From: Deinococcus psychrotolerans
GTDB taxonomy: Bacteria; Deinococcota; Deinococci; Deinococcales; Deinococcaceae
DNA: 63,735 bases
Direction: 5' to 3'
Assembly: GCF_003860465.1 (NCBI RefSeq)
Contig: NZ_CP034188.1
Coordinates: 1-63,735 of the forward strand
This document shows, piece after piece, positions 1 through 7,790 of this stretch. A model generated the notes under the pieces. That model made no database searches. It worked only from the letters and a program-made list of their open reading frames with translations, and was not told the DNA's origin. The position numbers and the translations under genes were made by a program. Positions within the stretch are counted from its first letter, which is position 1; each line of letters opens with the position of its first letter.

Positions 1-912
1 ATGACGTTTAATTTTGCTGCTGCCATTGCCCAGCGCCCCTCGGATACCGAACTCCCGTTCGCCCTGGGGCGCTTTTCATACCGTGACAACCCCGAGCAGC
101 GCGGGGCCGTGATTCCCGACCCGGCCTGGGCCAGCACGCACCTGGTCGAGGTCGACCTGACGCAGTTTGCTGGGTTCCCGCCGACCGGGGGCAAGCCGGC
201 GAAGCATCTGTGGATGCACAAGCAAGTCGCGCCGGTCTTCATCGCCACCATGCAAGAAGCGGTGCGGCGCGGCCTGCTGAGTAAGTTGCGCGAGTACAAC
301 GGCTGCTACGTGCCCAGGCACATGGGCTGGACACCGGGCCGCCCGCTCTCAGTGCATTCGTGGGGCGCGGCGATTGATTTCGACGCCAACACCAATGGAT
401 ATGGTGTGCCGCTGGCCCGGATGCAGATTGACCAGGGCCTCGTGCGCTGCATGGAGGAGTGCGGCTGGACGTGGGGCGGACGCTGGACTGGGCCATACGC
501 CGACGGGATGCACTTCCAGTGGTCTGACCCGCTGCCCGGTACCGCCGTTCAGCCCTGGCAAGACGCGATGGCCCGCACCGCCGTGCCCCTCAAGCCAGTG
601 CCGGTGCAGCCGCTGCGCCGTCAGGTGAAGCTGAGCGGCAAGGTCGTGACTGGGCGGTTCGTGGTGCAGAGCAAAACATTCGCCACGACCATCGCGGTGC
701 AGGCAGATGGGAGTGTCTGGATGCGTCCGGCCACCCTCGCCGAGCAGCAAGGCACTGTCGCGCCCGGTTCGCCCGTGACCGGCAACAGCGGACGGGTGAC
801 GCTACAAGATCAGGCCGGAGACTGGACGCCCTTCGCCGGACGCGCCGTTTACCGGGGGCTGCTGCTGAATCTCGACGCCCAGACCGCTGATCTGAGCATC
901 ACGCCGGCATGA
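1..912 (+). CDS. Endolysin, M15-family peptidoglycan peptidase
   Basis: Product of 303 aa. It has the M15_4 signature: SVHSWGAAIDFDA supplies zinc ligands His119 and Asp126, and DGMHFQW supplies His171. The family cleaves D-Ala-containing peptide cross-bridges, so this is the phage lysis enzyme. The region after about residue 185 is probably a separate small beta domain. No signal peptide is visible, so export through a holin is expected. The ATG is the first base of the window and its Shine-Dalgarno (GGAGG, then 6 nt) lies at the very end of the window, which argues for a circular molecule. It overlaps the next gene by ATGA. The family call is firm; substrate detail is inferred. Confidence 0.9.
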   Translation: MTFNFAAAIAQRPSDTELPFALGRFSYRDNPEQRGAVIPDPAWASTHLVEVDLTQFAGFPPTGGKPAKHLWMHKQVAPVFIATMQEAVRRGLLSKLREYNGCYVPRHMGWTPGRPLSVHSWGAAIDFDANTNGYGVPLARMQIDQGLVRCMEECGWTWGGRWTGPYADGMHFQWSDPLPGTAVQPWQDAMARTAVPLKPVPVQPLRRQVKLSGKVVTGRFVVQSKTFATTIAVQADGSVWMRPATLAEQQGTVAPGSPVTGNSGRVTLQDQAGDWTPFAGRAVYRGLLLNLDAQTADLSITPA

Positions 913-1223
913 CGTCCAAGCAGCGCCTGAGCCTCAGAGACGCCGCCGTGCCGGGTACGACGGGCGGCGTCTACACCCTGATTCCAGCGGCGATCGGCTT
1001 CCTGAGCGTGATTGGGGTGTTCATTTACTCCGCCGTTGCTCAGCGGGCCATGCCCAGCGGTACCGACGCGATTCTGACCGCCTGCGTGACCATGCTCGGC
1101 GTCCATACCGTGCGCGGCACGCTGGCTGACAAAGCCAACGCCGACAACGGGCTGCCCGTGCCACTTGCTGAGCCGCCGCCCGTCGATCCGCTGCCCGATC
1201 AGATCCCCCCGCCCGAACCCTGA
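909..1223 (+). CDS. Holin-like small membrane protein
   Basis: Product of 104 aa, translationally coupled to the endolysin (ATGA). One clear hydrophobic segment spans about residues 20-45 (YTLIPAAIGFLSVIGVFIYS); a weaker one spans about 50-70. The C-terminus is proline-rich and acidic. Size, membrane segments and position right after the endolysin fit a holin that permeabilises the inner membrane. Alternatively it is an accessory lysis protein, since another membrane protein (62937-63389) sits in the same cassette. The stop codon lies inside an intrinsic terminator. Confidence 0.6.
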   Translation: MTSKQRLSLRDAAVPGTTGGVYTLIPAAIGFLSVIGVFIYSAVAQRAMPSGTDAILTACVTMLGVHTVRGTLADKANADNGLPVPLAEPPPVDPLPDQIPPPEP

Positions 1224-1238
1224 GCGGGGGTTTCGTTT
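1206..1238 (+). terminator. Intrinsic terminator after the holin candidate
   Basis: CCCCCGC (1206-1212) pairs with GCGGGGG (1224-1230), followed by TTTCGTTT. It overlaps the last codons of the upstream gene. Confidence 0.75.
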
Positions 1239-1278
1239 GCTCGAAGACACCTCGCCTTCCCGTATCTCAGGAGACTCC

Positions 1279-1734
1279 ATGAATAACACTGCACTGCTCA
1301 CCGCTTCACTCGGCATGTTCGGCTCTCAGTTCGACCTCAAGGCGCTGGAGGCCAAACTCCGGCTCTACGCGCTGCAAGGCGTCGCCTACGCCCGCCTGCA
1401 AGCCATTCAGGTGGCGCAGAGCAACCTCGGCAAGCTGATTGGCCCGGATCAGGAGAAGATCGCCGTCGCCAAGGGCATGGACCTTTACCGGACGTTTGAG
1501 GCCAACATTCCCATGCTCAACGCCACGCTACTGGACGACATGATCGTCGAGCAACTCATGACCAAAGCGGTGCATGAAGCGTTCGCGCTGGTGCAAGGCA
1601 CGCTGGACAACTGGACTCAGCAGGCCACCACGCCGCCCATGCCTGCCCCTGAGCCGGTGCCCAGCGTCCCTGACACCAACTTCCCAGCGCCTGTGGTGGA
1701 TGACAGCACCCTGCCCGCAGGCGGCTTGCAATGA
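1279..1734 (+). CDS. Hypothetical protein of the lysis region
   Basis: Product of 151 aa. The start at 1279 was chosen because a CAGGAG ribosome site precedes it by 6 nt; the frame is open further upstream. The first 115 residues look helical and contain no membrane segment; the C-terminus is a proline-rich tail (PPMPAPEPVPSVP). I do not recognise the family. It lies between the holin candidate and a lipoprotein gene and overlaps the latter by ATGA, so it is co-translated with the lysis genes. It could be a lysis regulator or an unrelated virion protein. Confidence 0.7.
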   Translation: MNNTALLTASLGMFGSQFDLKALEAKLRLYALQGVAYARLQAIQVAQSNLGKLIGPDQEKIAVAKGMDLYRTFEANIPMLNATLLDDMIVEQLMTKAVHEAFALVQGTLDNWTQQATTPPMPAPEPVPSVPDTNFPAPVVDDSTLPAGGLQ

Positions 1735-2105
1735 GGCGCTTGCTACTCGCGTTGGGCTGCGCGTTGGGGCTGGCCAGCTGCGCTCCGACGATCACCCCGA
1801 CCGCACCTCCCGCTCCGGTGATCGACTCCGGCGGCGCGGATCTGCGGCTTGACATGCAAAGCGGCGCTCAGGTGATCAGCTTCAAGGCGGGCGCTCAGGC
1901 CGCGCTGGCCACCACGCTGACGCTGACCGGCAACGGCCTGGCCGTCAACGACAAGAGCTGTACGGCGCAGGGGCAGCAGATCGTCTGCACGCTCCCGACC
2001 ATCTCAGCCACTAAAACCTACGTGCTGCCCAGCCGAGGTGTCAGCAAGGTCACGGCGAGTTACAGCCGCGCCGACGGCAAGACGTACACGCTCACCGCAC
2101 CGTAA
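1731..2105 (+). CDS. Predicted lipoprotein, possible outer-membrane spanin
   Basis: Product of 124 aa with a classic lipoprotein signal: MRRLL, a hydrophobic core, then LASC with the lipidated Cys at about residue 17. The mature part is Ser/Thr-rich and probably beta-structured. In phages of diderm hosts a small lipoprotein beside the endolysin often serves as the outer-membrane spanin, and the 63379-63705 product could be its inner partner. The role is inferred from position and the lipobox only. It overlaps the upstream gene by ATGA and is followed by a terminator. Confidence 0.7.
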   Translation: MRRLLLALGCALGLASCAPTITPTAPPAPVIDSGGADLRLDMQSGAQVISFKAGAQAALATTLTLTGNGLAVNDKSCTAQGQQIVCTLPTISATKTYVLPSRGVSKVTASYSRADGKTYTLTAP

Positions 2106-2119
2106 GCACCCTTCACCTG

Positions 2120-2157
2120 TCGGCCCGCCCGTGACATTCGGCGGGCCGATGTCGTTT
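2120..2157 (+). terminator. Intrinsic terminator
   Basis: A perfect 10-bp stem pairs TCGGCCCGCC (2120-2129) with GGCGGGCCGA (2140-2149), followed by TGTCGTTT. The next gene's SD (AAGGAG) starts a few bases downstream. Confidence 0.75.
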
Positions 2158-2168
2158 CAAGGAGCACC

Positions 2169-2666
2169 ATGAAAAAGAACTTGCTGCTGCTGAGCTTGAT
2201 TGGGCTGGTCTCCCTCGCCTCCTGTTCGACCATGCCCGCCCCTTCGCCTTTTAGTAATCCCGCACCGCCACGGCCGGGTGACTCCTGGGTGACGCCCGCA
2301 ACCCCATCGAGGCCTCCGCCAGTGGTGATCGGTGGCATCGTGGGCACTCCGCCGCCCTCTGCCACTGTTGATGGCCCGGAGCAGAGCTGGCTCGAAGTCA
2401 CGGCTTTGACTGCGCCTCGTCCGGAGACGGGTGGGCCCTGCACGGCGGCGGCCACCGAGCGGCCCGATCACCGAATCGCCATCGATCCGGTTGCCTGTTC
2501 GGGCACGAGCATGGCGGTAATCACCGTCACCGAAGCGTCTGGGCGGGTCTCGCACCAGTTCGTCGGACCGCAGCGTCTTGTGATTACCCAGAGGGGGCAG
2601 GGCCAGCCGGTAGCGGAGCCGACGTTCACCCTCTCGGTGGAGGGTCAGCAGATCTGGCCGAAGTAA
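2169..2666 (+). CDS. Predicted lipoprotein
   Basis: Product of 165 aa. The N-terminus MKKNLLLLSLIGLVSLASC is a lipoprotein signal peptide with the lipidated Cys at residue 19, followed by a Pro/Ser-rich linker and a compact C-terminal domain from about residue 90. An AAGGAG site lies 6 nt upstream. It is enclosed between two terminators, so it may be its own unit or depend on read-through from the lysis genes. The function is unknown: a second lysis lipoprotein or a surface protein made in the lysogen are both possible. Confidence 0.7.
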   Translation: MKKNLLLLSLIGLVSLASCSTMPAPSPFSNPAPPRPGDSWVTPATPSRPPPVVIGGIVGTPPPSATVDGPEQSWLEVTALTAPRPETGGPCTAAATERPDHRIAIDPVACSGTSMAVITVTEASGRVSHQFVGPQRLVITQRGQGQPVAEPTFTLSVEGQQIWPK

Positions 2667-2671
2667 CCACC

Positions 2672-2716
2672 AAAAGCGCCCCCGCTCGGCTCAGGCCGGT
2701 GCGGGGGCGCTTTTTT
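2672..2716. terminator. Strong bidirectional intrinsic terminator
   Basis: AAAAGCGCCCCCGC (2672-2685) pairs perfectly with GCGGGGGCGCTTTT (2701-2714) around a GC-rich loop. A-tracts and T-tracts on both sides allow function in either direction. It separates the lysis genes from the restriction-modification gene. Confidence 0.9.
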
Positions 2717-2759
2717 GTTGCTGAGATCTCCACTGCCCAGCCGCTCTACACTCCTCTTC

Positions 2760-5525
2760 ATGCAACCCCACGAGTTTGCCCAACGCTGGCGTGAGCGTGC
2801 CCCCACCGTTTCTGAACGCGCAGGCTACCAGGACCACTGGCGAGACCTCTGCCAACTCGCCCAACACCCCACCCCAAGCGAGGCCGGACTCGGTCAGGAC
2901 TACACCTTCGAGCGACACGTCAAGAAAGTCGGCACCAAAGACAGTGGTTTCGCCGACGTCTTCAAAGCTGGGTTCTTCATCGCCGAATACAAGGGGCTGG
3001 GTGCGAATCTCGGCAAGGCCTTGCAGCAGGCGACCCTCTACGCCCGCGAGCTGGGCAACCCGCCGCTGATCATCACCTCGGACATGAGCGTCATTGAGGT
3101 CAACACCAACTTCACTGGCACCAGCCCCAAGACCTACCGCGTCACCCTGGACGACATCGAGCGCGACGCCAAAGTCAGCGGCTCCGATCTGACAGCCATG
3201 CAGGTGCTGCGGGCGGCCCTACACGACCCGGCGGCGCTCGATCCTCGCCTGGCCCGCGAGCGCATCACCCAGGACGCCACTCGCCGCATCGGCCAGGTTG
3301 CTCAGTCGCTGCTGAGCCGGGACCACGAGCGCACTCAGGTGGCCCACTTCCTGATGCGGGTGGTGTTCGCCATGTTCGCTGAGGATGTCGGCCTCTTGGA
3401 GCGCGGGCTGCTCACCAAGGTGTTACTGAGAGCTAAGCAATATCCCGAGCGCTCGCAAGGCTACTTTCAAGAACTGTTCACAGCCATGCAGCACGGTGGC
3501 GAGTTCTGGGGCAGCGACGTGCGGCACTTCAACGGCGGCCTGTTCGACGACGGCTTCGCTCTCCCCGTGACTGCGCCGGACGCCGACGCGCTGGTGGCCG
3601 CCGCCAAACTGGACTGGGCGGAAGTAGAACCGGCCATTTTCGGCACGCTCTTTGAGGACAGCCTGGACGCCAAGACGCGCAGCCAGCGCGGGGCGCACTA
3701 CACCTCGGTGCCGGACATTGAGCGGGTCGTCGATCCGGTATTGATGCTTGACCTCAACCGGGAGTGGGAAGGCGTTAAGGCGGAGACTGCCAAATTGGCG
3801 GCAATGCGGAGTGGGCAACGCCATGCTGTCACTCAACTCCAGGCTTTCCAGGGGCGGTTGGGCGCGGTGCATGTGCTTGATCCGGCTTGTGGGTCAGGGA
3901 ATTTCCTGTATGTGGCGCTCAAGAAGCTGCTGGACCTGGAGCACGAGGTGCGGCTGACGGCCTTCGAATACGGAGCGGGGGATTTTGATCTGCCGCCGCT
4001 GGTGCATCCGAGGCAGACGCTGGGCATCGAGGTCGAACCGTTCGCGCATGAACTGGCGAGTATCACGCTGTGGATCGGCTACTTCCAGTGGAAGCGGGCG
4101 CACGGAGGGGACTGGCCAACCCCAGTGCTGGAGCGGCTGACGAACATTCAACACCACGATGCGCTGCTCAACGAAGACGGCAGCGAGTTTGCGTGGCCAG
4201 CAGCGGAATACATCGTTGGGAACCCGCCGTTCTTGGGTGACAAGATGATGAATCAACGCCTAGGCAGCGAGTACACCGCCACACTGCGCCAGACTTATGG
4301 TGACCGCCTACCTGGGCAGAGCGACTTGGTTTGCTACTGGCCCGAGAAGGCGCGAGCCGCCATCGAGGCCGGAACGACGAGGCGGGCAGGCTTCGTCGCC
4401 ACCAACAGCATCCGAGGCGGCAAGAATCGCACAGTGCTGGAGCGCATCAAGACGACGGGCGACATCTTCATGGCCTGGCCAGACGAACCTTGGCTGCAAG
4501 ACGGCGCGGCGGTGCGGGTGAGCTTGTTCGGATTTGATCGAGGTCAGGAGCAAGAACACCTGCTCAATGGACAACGGGTGCCAAGCATCAACGCTGATCT
4601 CAGTGCCCGGGCTGACGTCAATCAGGCCAAGCCCCTGGCAGAGAACGCGAACATCAGTTTTATCGGTACTCAGAAAGGCGGAGCTTTTGACATCCCTGGG
4701 GAGCTGGCAAAGCAGTGGTTGAATCTTCCGAATCCGGATGGAGTCAGGAATGCGGATGTCCTCAAACCTTGGGTTAACGGTATGGATTTGATTCGCAGGC
4801 CCAGCGGCAAATGGGTTATTGATTTCGCGCAGATGGATCAGATTGAAGCGGCTCAGTATTTATTACCGTTCGAGTACGTTGAGAAGCACATCAAAGCCGG
4901 ACGTCTAAATCTACGCCGATCAAATCATGTGACCTACTGGTGGCGACATCAAGAGTCGCGGCCAGGCATGCGCCAAAAGCTTGCTGGTTTACCACGATTC
5001 ATTGGTATCCCGAGAGTAGCCAAACATCTGCTTCCAGTCTGGATTACAGCAGGGACACTTCCGGACAGCCAAGTCGTGGTCATTGCACGTGAAGACGAGT
5101 TCGCATTCGGGGTACTCAATTCAAGTCTCCACAAAGTCTGGGGACGTGCACAGGGGACTTATATGGGTGTTGGTAATGATCTTCGCTACACCCCATCAAC
5201 CTGCTTCGAGACGTTCCCCTTCCCTCAGCCTTCCGATGCTCAACGGGCTGAGATCGAGAAGTGGGCGAAGTATGTAGTGCAGGTACGCGAGCATCTCTTA
5301 GCGCAAGACCCGAAGGCGACGCTGACTGGGCTTTACAACGCCGTCGCGGACCTACGCCAGCAGCCCGATGCTACTCATGCAGCTTCCGCTCTGGTCAACG
5401 CCCACGAACGGCTCGACCAGGCGGTGGCCGCTGCTTACGGCTGGGACTGGCCGCTCTCCGAAGACGAAGTGCTCTCGCGGTTGCTGGCACTAAATCTTGA
5501 GCGGGCCGCCGGGCAAACACCCTGA
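2760..5525 (+). CDS. MmeI-like type IIL restriction-modification enzyme
   Basis: Product of 921 aa, close to MmeI (919 aa). Order of domains: N-terminal PD-(D/E)xK nuclease with Asp66, Glu76 and Lys78 at the D-x9-ExK spacing of MmeI; a helical spacer; an adenine methyltransferase with motif I DPACGSGNF near residue 374 and motif IV NPPF near 488; then a target-recognition region and a helical C-terminus. Such enzymes methylate one strand and cut about 20 bp away, using one polypeptide. The ATG at 2760 was chosen over an open frame from 2715 because the terminator ends there and TACACT lies 7 nt upstream (leaderless pattern). All key motifs are intact. Placement in a phage suggests exclusion of other phages plus self-protection. 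Confidence 0.9.
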   Translation: MQPHEFAQRWRERAPTVSERAGYQDHWRDLCQLAQHPTPSEAGLGQDYTFERHVKKVGTKDSGFADVFKAGFFIAEYKGLGANLGKALQQATLYARELGNPPLIITSDMSVIEVNTNFTGTSPKTYRVTLDDIERDAKVSGSDLTAMQVLRAALHDPAALDPRLARERITQDATRRIGQVAQSLLSRDHERTQVAHFLMRVVFAMFAEDVGLLERGLLTKVLLRAKQYPERSQGYFQELFTAMQHGGEFWGSDVRHFNGGLFDDGFALPVTAPDADALVAAAKLDWAEVEPAIFGTLFEDSLDAKTRSQRGAHYTSVPDIERVVDPVLMLDLNREWEGVKAETAKLAAMRSGQRHAVTQLQAFQGRLGAVHVLDPACGSGNFLYVALKKLLDLEHEVRLTAFEYGAGDFDLPPLVHPRQTLGIEVEPFAHELASITLWIGYFQWKRAHGGDWPTPVLERLTNIQHHDALLNEDGSEFAWPAAEYIVGNPPFLGDKMMNQRLGSEYTATLRQTYGDRLPGQSDLVCYWPEKARAAIEAGTTRRAGFVATNSIRGGKNRTVLERIKTTGDIFMAWPDEPWLQDGAAVRVSLFGFDRGQEQEHLLNGQRVPSINADLSARADVNQAKPLAENANISFIGTQKGGAFDIPGELAKQWLNLPNPDGVRNADVLKPWVNGMDLIRRPSGKWVIDFAQMDQIEAAQYLLPFEYVEKHIKAGRLNLRRSNHVTYWWRHQESRPGMRQKLAGLPRFIGIPRVAKHLLPVWITAGTLPDSQVVVIAREDEFAFGVLNSSLHKVWGRAQGTYMGVGNDLRYTPSTCFETFPFPQPSDAQRAEIEKWAKYVVQVREHLLAQDPKATLTGLYNAVADLRQQPDATHAASALVNAHERLDQAVAAAYGWDWPLSEDEVLSRLLALNLERAAGQTP

Positions 5526-5648
5526 AGTAAATCAAGACCAAAGCCCCCGCCCTGGCTGATGCTGGGAGCGTGGCCTTTTTTGTGGCGAAGTGGTGAGCGC
5601 TCATTTTTCAGCAGTCTACAAAACTCCAGAGATGTTAGATACTTTTGT

Positions 5649-5972
5649 ATGTTACCTAACTTTCAACAAACTCTTTCTCAATCGGTCTTCTCGTACGTAC
5701 ATTCAGCAGGATATCTTCTGCTTGCCGTCGCGCTTATCGTATTAGGTTGCATCATGCTCTACAAAGCAGGATCGGATCAAGAACCTAAACGATTTCCCCC
5801 AATTGTCTGGGGGATATGGGCACTTCTTCCTTTTATTCTGTCAGTCATCGTTTTTGTTCAGAATGGAGTCGAGTTCTGGAAGGGAGTTACAGGCTTAGGA
5901 GTGATGACGCTGATTGTACTGAGGGTCATTCAGGGTGTGTTATCGCCTTCTTTGCCTCGTCGCAGAGCCTAA
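5649..5972 (+). CDS. Small multi-pass membrane protein
   Basis: Product of 107 aa with three hydrophobic segments (about residues 18-36, 50-68 and 77-94) and a basic C-terminus (PSLPRRRA). The ATG at 5649 fits a GATACT element about 5 nt upstream and no SD, consistent with leaderless expression. It follows the restriction-modification gene and is closed by a strong terminator. It is AT-richer than its neighbours and has no recognisable family. A lysogenic-conversion role such as superinfection exclusion is possible but unproven. Confidence 0.65.
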   Translation: MLPNFQQTLSQSVFSYVHSAGYLLLAVALIVLGCIMLYKAGSDQEPKRFPPIVWGIWALLPFILSVIVFVQNGVEFWKGVTGLGVMTLIVLRVIQGVLSPSLPRRRA

Positions 5973-5981
5973 ATCACACAA

Positions 5982-6023
5982 GCTCCCCTGCACCCGCTTC
6001 GGCGGTCGTGCAGGGGCTTTTTT
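5982..6023 (+). terminator. Intrinsic terminator
   Basis: CCCCTGCA (5985-5992) pairs with TGCAGGGG (6009-6016), extended by flanking AGC/GCT, and is followed by CTTTTTTCG. Confidence 0.85.
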
Positions 6024-6041
6024 CGTTTGTCCACTCAGCGA

Positions 6042-6278
6042 CTAAAGTTCCCTCTTATTGATATGCAGCTTTTGCCCTTGCCTAGCACCCGCCAAAATGT
6101 ACGCCTTCACCTCGTCGTGAATGGAAAGCAATTCTTCGAGCGCCTTGATCTCTCGCTCACCTTCGGAGGAGAGGAGAGCTATTTCCGTGCCAGCTACCAA
6201 TCGCAGCACTTGGCTCCGCGAAAGATTGAGCCACTCATCGCTCAAAGTCCAACAGTCAAACCACCGCGTCTGACTCAT
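6042..6278 (-). CDS. Hypothetical protein
   Basis: Product of 78 aa, second gene of a two-gene leftward operon, coupled to the upstream gene by an ATGA overlap. The sequence is charged and probably helical (SEGEREIKALEELLSIHDEV). No family is recognised. Confidence 0.6.
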   Translation of the reverse strand: MSQTRWFDCWTLSDEWLNLSRSQVLRLVAGTEIALLSSEGEREIKALEELLSIHDEVKAYILAGARQGQKLHINKREL

Positions 6279-6490
6279 TCGGCACTCGCTGTTTGGGATA
6301 CGTCCGCCTCGACGTGGTACGCCTCTTCCTCACCCTCGGCAATCCACAGGTCGTCCGGGCTGCGTTCCCAGACCAGCATCTGTCTGGCATGCATGGCGCA
6401 CCCGGTGCGGGCCTGGCTGGCGGTGTCGAACCAGCCGAGATCGTCCAAGATCTCGCTGGTGATGGTGTCGATGAGTTGGGCGCGGGGCAT
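6275..6490 (-). CDS. Hypothetical protein
   Basis: Product of 71 aa, first gene of the leftward pair. TATCTT lies 6 nt before its ATG, the leaderless promoter geometry seen elsewhere here. It is acidic, with two cysteines, and no known motif. It is divergent from the 6530 gene, with only about 40 bp between the starts, so the two promoters probably overlap. Confidence 0.6.
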   Translation of the reverse strand: MPRAQLIDTITSEILDDLGWFDTASQARTGCAMHARQMLVWERSPDDLWIAEGEEEAYHVEADVSQTASAE

Positions 6491-6529
6491 GAATCAAAGA
6501 TAGAGGTTGGGCGTGGTAAATTTCAGTTC

Positions 6530-6769
6530 ATGCCGACCGACGAAGTGCCTACCGCTTGGGCTGTTCAGCCGCCGCCGCGTGAGACGTTGAGCGTCCGCGT
6601 GCAGCCTGTGTTCCGTTCGGAGCTGGAAGCGTTCGTTGCTGAGTTGCAGAGCCAAGGCTGGCGCGGGCTGCAAAAGCATCACGTGATCGAACACCTGCTG
6701 CGGGGACTGATGACCGAGGAAGGTAAGGCCCAGCTCGTCGCGGAACTCAGAGAAGCCAGACCGGAATGA
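6530..6769 (+). CDS. Small protein, possibly ribbon-helix-helix DNA binder
   Basis: Product of 79 aa. Residues about 25-60 (VRVQPVFRSELEAFVAEL followed by a Trp-rich turn and a second helix) could be a beta-helix-helix fold. The ATG at 6530 has TAAATT 7 nt upstream and no SD. Divergence from the 6275-6490 gene and a terminator after it suggest a small self-contained regulatory gene. The fold call is tentative. Confidence 0.55.
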   Translation: MPTDEVPTAWAVQPPPRETLSVRVQPVFRSELEAFVAELQSQGWRGLQKHHVIEHLLRGLMTEEGKAQLVAELREARPE

Positions 6770-6773
6770 AAAG

Positions 6774-6809
6774 ATCTCCTCCTCTTTGAAATTAAAAAGA
6801 GGAGGAGAT
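6774..6809. terminator. Long perfect hairpin, terminator-like
   Basis: A 14-bp perfect stem pairs ATCTCCTCCTCTTT (6774-6787) with AAAGAGGAGGAGAT (6796-6809). The arms contain SD and anti-SD-like sequence. No gene was seen between 6810 and 7016. Confidence 0.6.
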
Positions 6810-7016
6810 TCGTTGAGCGGCTCGCTGAAGCGAAGAGCGTGGGCCATTCTCGACTTGCGAGGGGCACCTGGCAGGTCATGCCGGTGATCCCACGCTTGAG
6901 GGACTGAGAGCAGGTTACCCAGCAGCCCAGCGCGGCGCATCCAGCGAGTGGCTTAGGCCATCAGCGCGGGCCGCCCTACGCTACAGAAATCTAAACTGCG
7001 TGCAAAAAATACGCCG

Positions 7017-7790
7017 TTGTATCAATCTTTGGTTTATCCTGACCTATGCCCCGACCGACCTTGGACATTAGCAACTCCGGATTTGACCGTGATTGAAGCC
7101 ATGCTGAGTTCAACGGTCTTAAACATGGGGGAGGAAAGAGCCGCCATGGATCAGCTCCTGAGGGAATTCGGCATTTTTAGTGTTGTCGGCGCAGCACCTG
7201 CCTTCGCCGGAGTAGGGTCAGCCAGTTCTATTGCTGGTACCCGGGAAATAGCCAAGCGAGCAGGCCTGTACATTTTGCTGCTAGGTGATCGGTATGGATT
7301 TGTTGCTCCTGGTACACAATTATCGGCCACTGAGCGCGAGTTCGACGCGGCAGTAGAAACCGATCCAACCAAAGTGCTGGTTTATCTCAAAACGGGTATC
7401 GACCCTGATCCAGAGCAAGTCCAATTCATCGCTCGAGTTCGCGATTACCAAAAGGGCTATTGGACAGTGGATTATCAGAATTCCACCGAACTTGCTCGGC
7501 ACGCGCGTGATGACATAAATAGGTGGTTGGAGCAGCGCATCCTCTTAAAAGATAATCATGATATATATGATCAATTTTTGTTCTACGCACTTAGCATAAA
7601 GCCCACATCTGATACGGAAATGGATTACAAAAAGACTAAAGAATCTGTTTTACTCAACTATAGGATTTTTGATACAGAGTACATCTTAGATTTTAAACGT
7701 AGGCAGATAGCGACAGATTTCTGGGGCTGCGTCAGTCAACTGATCGCTTCATTCGAGGCTTGGAAACGGAGTGGGTATGTCTCTTCATAA
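7017..7790 (+). CDS. DUF4062-domain protein (candidate defence sensor/effector)
   Basis: Product of 257 aa if the TTG at 7017 is used; the true start is uncertain and could be the in-frame ATG at 7101. The N-terminal 130 residues match DUF4062: an MLSSTVLNMGEERAAM segment like the usual ISST-x-D-x-E-R start, then YILLLGDRYGFV and LSATEREFDAA, then KVLVYLK. DUF4062 is a TIR/SLOG-like alpha-beta domain often found at the front of STAND NTPases and other conflict proteins. Here it stands without an NTPase; residues about 140-257 are an unrecognised helical region. It is the first gene of a three-gene module, overlapping the next by 14 nt. The domain call is good; the function is inferred. Confidence 0.75.
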   Translation: MYQSLVYPDLCPDRPWTLATPDLTVIEAMLSSTVLNMGEERAAMDQLLREFGIFSVVGAAPAFAGVGSASSIAGTREIAKRAGLYILLLGDRYGFVAPGTQLSATEREFDAAVETDPTKVLVYLKTGIDPDPEQVQFIARVRDYQKGYWTVDYQNSTELARHARDDINRWLEQRILLKDNHDIYDQFLFYALSIKPTSDTEMDYKKTKESVLLNYRIFDTEYILDFKRRQIATDFWGCVSQLIASFEAWKRSGYVSS

